NCBI RefSeq assembly: GCF_000469545.1
Contig: NZ_KI273051.1
Span: forward strand, 202,958-241,923
DNA length: 38,966 nucleotides
Source: Mitsuokella sp. oral taxon 131 str. W9106
Lineage (GTDB): Bacteria > Bacillota > Negativicutes > Selenomonadales > Selenomonadaceae
Direction: 5' to 3'
Below are positions 16,315-22,954 of the stretch, in pieces (the stretch's first letter is position 1; each line of letters opens with the position of its first letter). The notes under the pieces are model-generated. The model saw only the letters and a program-made list of their open reading frames with translations, ran no database searches and had not been told where the DNA came from. The position numbers and the translations under genes were made by a program.

Positions 16315-17628
16315 ATGCGCTGGGAGAATGAACTGATGGGACTCGCGGATGCGATGCAGGCGGAGATGATCGCTTGCAGGCGCGACCTGCACCATTACCC
16401 GGAGACGGGATGGACGGAGTACCGCACGGCGGCAAAGGCAGCGGCGCGCCTGCAGGAGCTCGGCTATGTGGTGCAGACAGGCGCGGAGACGATCACGAAG
16501 GATTGCATGATGGGCGTGCCCCAGGCAGATGTCCTGAGGGCGGCGGAGAAGCGCGCCGTCGAGGAAGGCGCGGACGCAGCGTGGGTCGCGAAGATGGAAG
16601 GCGGCAGGACAGGCGTTGTCGGCACGATGCACTTCGGCGCGGGCGGTCCCGTCGTCGCCATCCGTTTTGACATGGACTGCAACGACGTGACGGAGACGGA
16701 CAGCGCGGAGCACCGCCCGAATCAAGAAGGCTTTGCATCCTGCCACAAGGGTGCCATGCACGCCTGCGGGCACGATGGGCATACGACAGTCGGCCTTGCG
16801 CTTGCGGCGCTTCTCACGCGTTTCAAGGAGGAATTGAATGGCACGGTCAAGCTTTGCTTCCAGCCTGCTGAGGAAGGCGTGCGCGGTGCGCATGCGATGG
16901 TGGCGAGCGGGGTCGTCGACGATGTCGACTACATGCTCGGCGCACATTTCGGGTTCAAGATGAAAAGGACGGGAAGCATCGCCTGCAACGTCACGGATTT
17001 TCTCGCGACGAGCAAGTACGATGCGCGCTTTACGGGCGTTCCCGCACATGCCGGAGCAGCGCCAGAGCAGGGAAAGAACGCGCTGCTTGCAGCGGCGTGT
17101 GCCGCCCTCAACCTCCATGCGATCGCACGCCATTCAGCAGGCGCATCGCGCATCAACGTCGGACGTCTCGACGCGGGAAGCGGGCGCAACATCATTGGCG
17201 ACAAGGCACTCCTCTGCCTAGAGACGCGCGGCGCGACGAGTGGGATCAACGCTTACATGGAGCGCGAAGCAGAACGCGTCATCAAAGCGGCAGCCATGAT
17301 GTACGATACGCAGGTCGAGCTGCAAAAGGTCGGCGGTGCCGCAGGCGGCAGCAATTCGCCGAAGCTCGCTGCCTTTTTGGAACGGGAAGCAAGAGCGCTC
17401 GGCATCTTCGATGAGGTCGTAGGGGAGTGCCCGTTCGGCGCGAGCGAGGATTTTTCGTATTTCATGGAACGCGTGCAGTCGCATGGCGGAGAGGCGGCCT
17501 ACATGATGGTCGGCGCGAATCTTGCCGCAGGGCATCACGACTCCCATTTTGACTTCGATGAAAAAGCGCTTTCGCATAGCTTGAAAATGCTTGGCTCCTG
17601 TGCCTGCAAGCTTCTTTCACAGCGATAA
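16315..17628 (+). CDS. M20 amidohydrolase, AbgA-like (aminobenzoyl-glutamate utilisation A type)
   Basis: This 437-residue protein has nearly the length of E. coli AbgA (436), the A subunit of p-aminobenzoyl-glutamate hydrolase. The N-terminus has MIACRRDLHHYPETGWTEYRTA, the long insert QADVLRAAEKRAVEEGADAAWVAKMEGG typical of AbgA-type members, then MHACGHDGHT and PAEEGVRGAHAMV with the metal ligands, and GASEDFSYFMERV. AbgA acts with AbgB on a folate breakdown product; no abgB or abgT is seen here, so the substrate may be another N-acyl amino acid. ATG 16315 follows AAGGGGAGG. A TTG at 16285 would add ten residues and lacks a matching site. Confidence 0.85.
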   Translation: MRWENELMGLADAMQAEMIACRRDLHHYPETGWTEYRTAAKAAARLQELGYVVQTGAETITKDCMMGVPQADVLRAAEKRAVEEGADAAWVAKMEGGRTGVVGTMHFGAGGPVVAIRFDMDCNDVTETDSAEHRPNQEGFASCHKGAMHACGHDGHTTVGLALAALLTRFKEELNGTVKLCFQPAEEGVRGAHAMVASGVVDDVDYMLGAHFGFKMKRTGSIACNVTDFLATSKYDARFTGVPAHAGAAPEQGKNALLAAACAALNLHAIARHSAGASRINVGRLDAGSGRNIIGDKALLCLETRGATSGINAYMEREAERVIKAAAMMYDTQVELQKVGGAAGGSNSPKLAAFLEREARALGIFDEVVGECPFGASEDFSYFMERVQSHGGEAAYMMVGANLAAGHHDSHFDFDEKALSHSLKMLGSCACKLLSQR

Positions 17629-17635
17629 ATCCCAT

Positions 17636-17675
17636 AAAAAATCCTGCCGCAGGCTTTCTTGCAGCAGGATTTTTT
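17636..17675 (+). terminator. Rho-independent terminator after the AbgA-like gene
   Basis: An A5 tract, a 7-bp stem (17641-17647 with 17664-17670) with two more pairs after one mismatch, a ten-base loop, and then T5. The A and T runs make it potentially bidirectional. Confidence 0.85.
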
Positions 17676-17733
17676 CGTTGTGGTGATGTTTGTAATGATA
17701 CGGCCGCCTATGATGCATTCCGCCGCTTCTGTC

Positions 17734-17776
17734 AACAAAAATCCCCGAAGCGCGCCAGTATAAGCGAGCTTCGGGA
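17734..17776 (-). terminator. Rho-independent terminator of the DAACS symporter gene (minus strand)
   Basis: On the minus strand an 8-bp stem (plus 17768-17775 with 17744-17751) is followed by GATTTTTG. It lies just beyond the stop codon of the minus-strand symporter at 17792. Confidence 0.75.
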
Positions 17777-17791
17777 ATCGTGAAACATCCG

Positions 17792-19000
17792 TTAGCTGTT
17801 TTTGGCGATGCGCTTTTCCTCGCGATCCATGACAATCGTGACCGCGCCGTCGCCCGTGATGTTGAGGCAGGTGCGTATCATATCGAGGATGCGGTCGATG
17901 CCGGCGACGAGCGCGAGACCCTCGATCGGAAGCCCAACGGACTGGAGCACCATCGCGAGCATGATGAGACCTGCGCCCGGGACGCCTGCCGTGCCAATCG
18001 AGGCGAGCGTGCCCGTGAGGACGATCATCATCATCTGCCCACCCGTGAGATCCACGCCGAAGACGTTTGCGATGAAGAGGGAGCAGACGCCCATGTAGAG
18101 CGCCGTGCCGTCCATGTTGATCGTCGCGCCGAGCGGCAGGACGAATGAGGCGACTTCACGCGAGACGCCGAGCTTCTCCTCGCAGTTTTTCATGTTGACC
18201 GGGAGCGCCGCTGCGCTCGAACACGTCGTGAATGCGATGAGCATTGCCTCGCTCATGCCGCGGAAGAATCGGATCGGAGAGATGCCGCCCCAAATTTTTG
18301 CGAGCATGGAGTAGACGGAGACCGCGTGGATGACGCTGCCGATAGCAGCACAGGCAATGACGGAGATGAGCGGCAGAAGGACGGAAGGACCGTTCTTTGC
18401 GACGACGGGGAGAAGCAGGGCGAAGACGCCGATCGGTGCGACCTGCATGACCATGCCGATGACCTTGTAGCAGACCTCGGCGCAAGCGTCGAAGAACTTC
18501 ACGAGGAAGTCCGCGCGCTCGCCGCCGACTTTCAGGATGCCGACGCCGATGAAGAGCGCGAAGACGATGATCGGAAGGATCTCTGCCTTGGCCATCGAGT
18601 TTACGGGATTTGTCGGGATCATCGCAACGAGTACCTGCATGATGGACGGCGCTTCCTTGACCTTGACTGCTGCATCACTGGGGATCGAAAGGCCGATGCC
18701 CGGATGGATGATGCCCGCGACGCCGAAGCCGATAATGATCGCAATGGCCGTCGTCACAAGGTAAAGCACGAGCGTCTTGGTACCGATGCGCCCGAGCTTT
18801 TTGATATCGCCGAGGCTCGTCATGCCGACGACAAGTGAGGTGAAGACGATTGGGACGATGATCATTTTGATGAGGTTGATGAACATCGTGCCGATGGGTG
18901 CGATCCACCAATTGATGAAAGGAAGTGCCTCTTCGCCCGCGACGAGTCCGACCACGACAGCCAAAATGAGCGCGATGAAGATTCGGATGGATAAATTCAT
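17792..19000 (-). CDS. Dicarboxylate/amino acid:cation symporter (DAACS, GltP/DctA family)
   Basis: This 402-residue membrane protein belongs to the Glt/EAAT fold family, which takes up glutamate, aspartate or C4-dicarboxylates with Na+ or H+. Markers are the N-terminal LIKMIIVPIVFTSLVVGM segment, the serine-rich re-entrant loop FTTCSSAAALPVNMKNCEEKLGV, and the seventh segment motif GATINMDGTALY (the NMDGT signature). A further GVPGAGLIMLAMVL lies in the second re-entrant loop. Substrate cannot be chosen between glutamate/aspartate and dicarboxylates or other amino acids. ATG 19000 is taken because AAAAGGAG lies eight bases upstream; GTG 19009 would abut that site. Confidence 0.92.
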   Translation of the reverse strand: MNLSIRIFIALILAVVVGLVAGEEALPFINWWIAPIGTMFINLIKMIIVPIVFTSLVVGMTSLGDIKKLGRIGTKTLVLYLVTTAIAIIIGFGVAGIIHPGIGLSIPSDAAVKVKEAPSIMQVLVAMIPTNPVNSMAKAEILPIIVFALFIGVGILKVGGERADFLVKFFDACAEVCYKVIGMVMQVAPIGVFALLLPVVAKNGPSVLLPLISVIACAAIGSVIHAVSVYSMLAKIWGGISPIRFFRGMSEAMLIAFTTCSSAAALPVNMKNCEEKLGVSREVASFVLPLGATINMDGTALYMGVCSLFIANVFGVDLTGGQMMMIVLTGTLASIGTAGVPGAGLIMLAMVLQSVGLPIEGLALVAGIDRILDMIRTCLNITGDGAVTIVMDREEKRIAKNS

Positions 19001-19030
19001 AAAAATCACTCCTTTTATATTGTTTTCCCT

Positions 19031-19060
19031 ATCATACCATAAGGACGATTCATTTGACTA
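19031..19060 (-). promoter_or_regulatory. Candidate promoter for the DAACS symporter gene
   Basis: Minus strand: extended -10 TGGTATGAT (TATGAT at plus 19031-19036) and a weak -35 TAGTCA (plus 19055-19060, 4 of 6) at an 18-base spacer. The -35 region holds two direct copies of GACTAGA (19056-19062, 19063-19069), which could be an operator overlapping the polymerase site. Confidence 0.5.
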
Positions 19061-19122
19061 GAGACTAGAAAATTTTGAATTGCATGCCGTGCTTTTTATG
19101 ATGAATTTTCGTATTTGTCATC

Positions 19123-19152
19123 TTGATACTAGCTTATGGTTTATGGTATTCT
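19123..19152 (+). promoter_or_regulatory. Candidate promoter for the secreted low-complexity protein gene
   Basis: TTGATA (19123-19128) and TATTCT (19147-19152) with an 18-base spacer, in an AT-rich gap ahead of the gene at 19186. It predicts a leader of about 27 bases. Confidence 0.45.
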
Positions 19153-19185
19153 TAAAGAAGATATTTTTTGAGAGAAGGATAGAGC

Positions 19186-20241
19186 ATGGCAATGAAGAAA
19201 AAGACGCAAGGCACACTGCTTGCCGCAATGATCTGTGTCGCGCTTTCGGGTGGGACAGCGCAGGCAGCGACGCCGGGCGGCACTCATGATGAGCATCTTT
19301 CCGCCTTGGCGGCATCTGCTCGTCAGGACGTGACGCCGCTCCGCTGGGACAGTGTCCTGCCGGAGAAGAATTCCGTGGCGACGAATGCCGCCACAAAGGA
19401 AAAGCCAAAGCCGCTCATCATTACGGCGGCGGATGTAAGGGAACAGAAGAAGCAGGAAAGGGCATCCGAGATCAAGGCACGTCAGGAAGGGCGCGCGAAT
19501 GCGAATGAGAGCGCTTCGGCGCCGAGGGCATCACAACAACAGAAGCCTGCTGAGCCGGCAAAGACCGACGCTTCTGCCGCGGATGCTGGGAAGCAGCATG
19601 GCGAAGAGACGAGAATGGTCCGTGTGGCAGAGAAAAAGCCTGCTCAGCCGGGGGAAAAGCAGCTTTACGTTCCGCTGACGACTACCGAAGAGAAGCAGGA
19701 ACCAAATCATGAGCCGGCCAAGGCGCCGGCTGCACCTATGCAGTCCGCTCGGCTCCCCCAATCCGCACAGATGACGGAATCCGCACGTACGCCGGCGCAG
19801 CCGCAGATGCCGCTCCCCGTTGCACCGGGGACGAAGTACACGCTGCAGCCGAAGCAGGCTGCTGCATCGGTTGCGGCAGAGCCTAAGGAATCGAAGCCGG
19901 GAGAGGAGGCACGCCCCGCTGTGCAGCGGGAAAAGGCTCCTGTCGCGGAAAAGCAGGCCGATAGGGATCGTCCTGCGGTATTCCGCGGAGTGTCCGAGCG
20001 CGCATATCGTCATATTCAGGCAGGTGCGTTCGCTATGCAGCATCAGCTTCGTGAGGCAGAAATAGAGCCTGCTGCATTTCAGCTCATACAACTCTTGAAC
20101 GAGAACGACAAGCTTTCGCGTCTCGATAAGATCGAGTACGTCATCGGCATCTGCTATGCAATCCATCACAGCGATCTTTCGCCGTGGCAGAAGCAGACGC
20201 TCATTCAGATCGTTGCGGATTATTTCAATCCGACACATTGA
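19186..20241 (+). CDS. Secreted/periplasmic protein of unknown function with low-complexity linker
   Basis: I do not recognise a named family. The 351-residue product starts with a signal peptide (MAMKKKTQGTLLAAMICVALSGGTAQAA; basic start, hydrophobic core, AxA cleavage site near residue 27). Residues about 60-265 are rich in Ala, Pro, Glu, Lys and Gln and look disordered, as in TolA- or TonB-like periplasm-spanning linkers. The last 80 or so residues change character: AYRHIQAGAFAMQHQLREAEIEPAAFQLIQLLNENDKLSRLDKIEYVIGICYAIHHSDLSPWQKQTLIQIVADYFNP looks like a compact helical domain. It is monocistronic, with its own promoter and terminator. No lipobox is seen. ATG 19186 has an AGAAGGA site; an ATG at 19192 is also possible. 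Confidence 0.75.
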   Translation: MAMKKKTQGTLLAAMICVALSGGTAQAATPGGTHDEHLSALAASARQDVTPLRWDSVLPEKNSVATNAATKEKPKPLIITAADVREQKKQERASEIKARQEGRANANESASAPRASQQQKPAEPAKTDASAADAGKQHGEETRMVRVAEKKPAQPGEKQLYVPLTTTEEKQEPNHEPAKAPAAPMQSARLPQSAQMTESARTPAQPQMPLPVAPGTKYTLQPKQAAASVAAEPKESKPGEEARPAVQREKAPVAEKQADRDRPAVFRGVSERAYRHIQAGAFAMQHQLREAEIEPAAFQLIQLLNENDKLSRLDKIEYVIGICYAIHHSDLSPWQKQTLIQIVADYFNPTH

Positions 20242-20251
20242 GGTTGCCAAA

Positions 20252-20286
20252 GGGCGATGTACAATCGGGTGCATCGCCTTCTTTTG
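20252..20286 (+). terminator. Rho-independent terminator after the secreted protein gene
   Basis: A 7-bp GC-rich stem, GGCGATG (20253-20259) with CATCGCC (20272-20278), a 12-base loop, then TTCTTTT. It starts ten bases after the stop codon. Confidence 0.7.
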
Positions 20287-20312
20287 CCTTCCCGTATTCC
20301 CCTCGGTGGATT

Positions 20313-20354
20313 CGTAACTAGGTTACGGAAGGAAAGCGGGGGCTTTTCTATACT
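20313..20354 (+). promoter_or_regulatory. Activator-type palindrome and -10 box ahead of the RIC gene
   Basis: A 15-base palindrome, CGTAAC-TAG-GTTACG (20313-20327), is followed by a good -10 TATACT (20349-20354); the -35 position holds nothing like TTGACA. With transcription starting near 20361 the palindrome centre (20320) is at about -41, the class II position of CRP/FNR-family activators. Such regulators, including HcpR-type nitrosative-stress regulators, are known to control Fe-S repair genes in anaerobes. The regulator itself is not in the window, so the assignment is inference. Confidence 0.5.
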
Positions 20355-20391
20355 GTAATTGCAATACGGATTGCGATAGGAGGGACACGAT

Positions 20392-21090
20392 ATGATTACG
20401 AAAGATATGGCACTTGCACACGTCGTAAAGGATTATCCGCAGACGATCGGTTTTTTGAATCGCCTTCACCTCGACTACTGCTGCGGCGGGCATGACCCGA
20501 TTGCGATTGCCGTTGCGGAGAAAGGACTTGACGTGGAGCAGTTCCTAGAGGACTTGAACCGCGCGGTGAGCCGTCCCGTATCATCGGGGAAGGATACCCA
20601 CGCCGATGTGGAAGCATTTCGGAAGCGGTCTATCCCAGCGATGCTCGATGACTTAGAGGCGACGCATCATGTGAAGGATCGCACGCTCATGCGGCAGGTA
20701 GAAGACGATCTGAACAAGATCCTCATCGTGCACTACCCGCATCATGGCAAGATGCTCACGGAACTCCATAGCCGGTATGCGAAGCTGAAGGCGGCGCTTG
20801 AAGAGCACTTTGCGCGGGAGGAGCGATATGTATTCCCGCTCATGCGCGATACCATGCCGCCGACGGGTACCGCGCGTGCAGAGGTACAGGCGCTCATCGA
20901 AGAGCACACTGCGGCAGGCGATCAGATCAAGGCAATACAGGCCTTGACGGAGAATTTCAAGCTGCCGAGCGACGCCTGCCCGACATTTCGGCTGACGTAC
21001 CAGACCTTTCAGGATCTCTTCGATGATATTTTCGTCCATATCTTCAAGGAGAACAGCATCGCTTTTCCCGCGTACTTAGAACTGAGATAA
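20392..21090 (+). CDS. ric: Iron-sulfur cluster repair di-iron protein (RIC/ScdA/YtfE family)
   Basis: RIC proteins repair Fe-S clusters damaged by nitric oxide or oxidants, using a non-haem di-iron centre in a hemerythrin-like four-helix bundle. The 232-residue product has the N-terminal ScdA_N domain with LHLDYCCGGHDPI (Cys30-Cys31), then the hemerythrin-like domain with HHV..., HYPHHGKML, HFAREERYVFPLM, EEHTAAGDQI and FVHIFKENSIAFP, which supply the expected His and Glu iron ligands. Length matches the family (220-240). A strong AGGAGGG site precedes the ATG. The gene is followed 21 bases later by a thioredoxin reductase and is preceded by a candidate activator site. Confidence 0.93.
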   Translation: MITKDMALAHVVKDYPQTIGFLNRLHLDYCCGGHDPIAIAVAEKGLDVEQFLEDLNRAVSRPVSSGKDTHADVEAFRKRSIPAMLDDLEATHHVKDRTLMRQVEDDLNKILIVHYPHHGKMLTELHSRYAKLKAALEEHFAREERYVFPLMRDTMPPTGTARAEVQALIEEHTAAGDQIKAIQALTENFKLPSDACPTFRLTYQTFQDLFDDIFVHIFKENSIAFPAYLELR

Positions 21091-21111
21091 GTGAGGCGTG
21101 AGGAGGCAAAT

Positions 21112-22038
21112 ATGAAGGAAACAAAGCAGAAGGATATCATCATCGTCGGCGCGGGCATGGCGGGATTGACAGCGGCGCTTTACGCGGCGCGGACGAATTG
21201 TTCCGTCCTCGTGCTCGAAAACGCGATTGTCGGCGGGCAGATCGCGAATGCGGCAGGCATCGAGAACTACCCCGGGCTGCCGAATGTCATGGGCAGCACG
21301 CTCATTGAGACCGTGCAGGGGCAGGCGGAGAAGTACGGCGCCGAAGTCGACGAGTTCGATCCCATCGAGCGCGTCGATCTTGCGGCCCAGCCGAAGACCG
21401 TCGAGACGGAGAGCGTGATCTACGAGGCGAAGGCCGTCATCATCGCGACGGGCATGGAGCGCCGCAAGCTGCCGCTTCCCGAGGCTCCTCGCTACGAGGG
21501 GCGCGGCGTCCACTACTGTGAGCTTTGCGACGGACACCTCTACGAGGGCAAGACGATCGTCGTCGCGGGCGGCGGCAACGCTGCCGTCGATGCAGCGAAT
21601 TACCTCGTGCGCCATGCAAAGCACCTCTACCTCATCCATCGCTCCGCCTTTCGCGCGGATGCGGCATCGGTCGAAAGACTTCGCGCAAACGAGAACGTGA
21701 CCATTCTCCTTGAAACGGAAATCAAGGCGTTGAAGGGGAAGGGAAGGCTCGCGTCCATCACGGTCCTCGATAAGAAGACGGGAGAGGAGCGCGATATACC
21801 CGTTGACGGCATCTTCGTCAACATCGGCGTCGTCGCCCAGACGAAGCTGTTCGAGGGGCAGGTCGCGCTCGGCGAGACGGGGCGCATCGCCGCAGGCGAA
21901 GATTGCCGCACGAATGTCCCCGGCGTCTTTGCCGCAGGCGATATCCGAGAAAAGGAAGTGCGCCAGCTCACGACGGCGGCATCCGATGGGACGACGGCCG
22001 CCATCCTCGCAGCGAAGTACATTGAAAGAGAAGGCTAA
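21112..22038 (+). CDS. trxB: Thioredoxin reductase-like FAD/NAD(P) disulfide reductase
   Basis: The 308-residue protein has the low-molecular-weight TrxB layout: FAD motif GAGMAG near the N-terminus, NYPG and GxxL stretches, redox-active Cys136 and Cys139 (sequence CELC), a nucleotide-binding GGGNAAVDAANYL, and C-terminal FAD motif GVFAAGDIREKEVRQLTTAASDGTTAA. Two points are unusual. The active site is CELC rather than the common CATC/CAVC. The NADPH 2'-phosphate motif HRRxxxR reads HRSAFR (176-181), so the second arginine is a serine and NADPH preference is uncertain. ATG 21112 follows a GAGGAGG site. A glutaredoxin gene follows by 24 bases and is probably a redox partner or a co-regulated gene. 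Confidence 0.9.
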   Translation: MKETKQKDIIIVGAGMAGLTAALYAARTNCSVLVLENAIVGGQIANAAGIENYPGLPNVMGSTLIETVQGQAEKYGAEVDEFDPIERVDLAAQPKTVETESVIYEAKAVIIATGMERRKLPLPEAPRYEGRGVHYCELCDGHLYEGKTIVVAGGGNAAVDAANYLVRHAKHLYLIHRSAFRADAASVERLRANENVTILLETEIKALKGKGRLASITVLDKKTGEERDIPVDGIFVNIGVVAQTKLFEGQVALGETGRIAAGEDCRTNVPGVFAAGDIREKEVRQLTTAASDGTTAAILAAKYIEREG

Positions 22039-22062
22039 GCATAAAAATAAGGAGTGAATGAA

Positions 22063-22296
22063 ATGGTAAAAGTCTATTCCATCAGTTCGTGCCCGTGGTG
22101 CGACAAGGTCAAGAAGTACCTGAAGTCGAAAGGCATCGAGTACGAGGAGCGCAACATCGAGAAAAACGACGCGTACCGCAAGGAGTGCGAAGCGCTCAGC
22201 GGCGATACAGTCGTTCCGGTTACGACAGTGGATGGGAAGAATTATGTCGTGAGCTTTGAAAAGGATAAGCTCGATGCGATTTTGGGATTGAAATAA
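22063..22296 (+). CDS. Glutaredoxin family protein
   Basis: This 77-residue thioredoxin-fold protein has a CPWC active site near its N-terminus (MVKVYSISSCPWCDKVKKYLKSKGIEYEERNIE) and the cis-proline segment TVVPVTTVDGK. It lacks extra domains and is of the NrdH/short glutaredoxin size. Partners may be the thioredoxin reductase encoded directly upstream, as for NrdH-type redoxins; whether the organism makes glutathione is unknown. The start at ATG 22063 is set by AAGGAG at 22049-22054; the GTG at 22054 lies within that site. Confidence 0.9.
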   Translation: MVKVYSISSCPWCDKVKKYLKSKGIEYEERNIEKNDAYRKECEALSGDTVVPVTTVDGKNYVVSFEKDKLDAILGLK

Positions 22297-22309
22297 AACG
22301 AATACAACA

Positions 22310-22357
22310 AAGCCGGGGCTATGGCAAAACGCGAAAGCATTGCCATAGCCCCGGCTT
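22310..22357 (+). terminator. Perfect 18-bp hairpin after the glutaredoxin gene
   Basis: The arms 22310-22327 and 22340-22357 pair perfectly around a 12-base loop that itself holds a GC-GAAA-GC tetraloop. It starts 14 bases after the stop codon, so a terminator or 3'-end stabiliser role is likely. No T-run follows (GCCTGACC), which is unusual for an intrinsic terminator. Confidence 0.65.
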
Positions 22358-22387
22358 GCCTGACCATATGCTTTGCTATCATATTCC

Positions 22388-22416
22388 TTGCCTAAATAAG
22401 CGAAACCCGTTATAAT
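22388..22416 (+). promoter_or_regulatory. Promoter for the yaaR-holB-ricT-trmN6-rsmI operon
   Basis: A perfect TATAAT (22411-22416) with TTGCCT (22388-22393, 4 of 6) at a 17-base spacer. The predicted leader of about 80 bases contains a small AAAGCC/GGCTTT hairpin (22425-22442) and a G-rich stretch, with no riboswitch I can name. Confidence 0.7.
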
Positions 22417-22501
22417 TTATAAAAAAAGCCTAGACTGGCTTTATCCGCAGCTTGGGACGGGGCGAGAAATCCCGCTGGGCAATAAAGAAACAGGTGATAG
22501 C

Positions 22502-22954
22502 ATGCCGATGAAGATCGACACAATGACGGCACATGGCCCGTCGATGTCTCGCGTTCACAACGATGACGAGCATATACAGGAAGCGGACACGGATTTTTCG
22601 ACGGAACTCATGGATCAGGAGGATACACTCTCGACGGAAGCGCTCGACAAGCTGCTCAAGAAGATCGATGAGCAGGGCGCACGCCTCTCGAAGACGCCGA
22701 CGTACGACGAGCTGAAGTCGTATCGCTCGCTCATCAAGAGCTTTGTCAGCGAGGCCGTGGGGCATATGTACGAGCTGCGCATGCAGGCGGGCTGGGATCG
22801 TATGGGACGGCAGAAATCGTACACGACCGTCCGCAAGATCGACAGGAAGCTTGAGGAGATGGCAGAGAAGATTCGCCTCGGACAGGCAGATCAGCTCGCC
22901 ATCATCGAGAGCCATGACCAGATTCGCGGCATGCTCGTCGATCTCTACACGTAA
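22502..22954 (+). CDS. yaaR: YaaR family (DUF327) protein
   Basis: This 150-residue, highly charged, mostly helical protein matches DUF327/YaaR: the core from FSTELMDQEDTLSTEALDKLLKKIDEQGARLSKTPTYDELKSYRSLIKSFVSEAVGHMYELR to the end DQIRGMLVDLYT is characteristic. The function is unknown. In Bacillus subtilis yaaR stands directly before holB and yaaT, exactly as here, which makes the identification firm. The TAA stop overlaps the ATG of holB by one base, implying coupling. The ribosome-binding site (AGGTGAT) is modest. Confidence 0.87.
   Translation: MPMKIDTMTAHGPSMSRVHNDDEHIQEADTDFSTELMDQEDTLSTEALDKLLKKIDEQGARLSKTPTYDELKSYRSLIKSFVSEAVGHMYELRMQAGWDRMGRQKSYTTVRKIDRKLEEMAEKIRLGQADQLAIIESHDQIRGMLVDLYT

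Noticed and set aside
22417-22501. The G-rich yaaR leader as a possible riboswitch
   Set aside because: I see only one 6-bp hairpin and loose G/C pairing; no known aptamer core is present.
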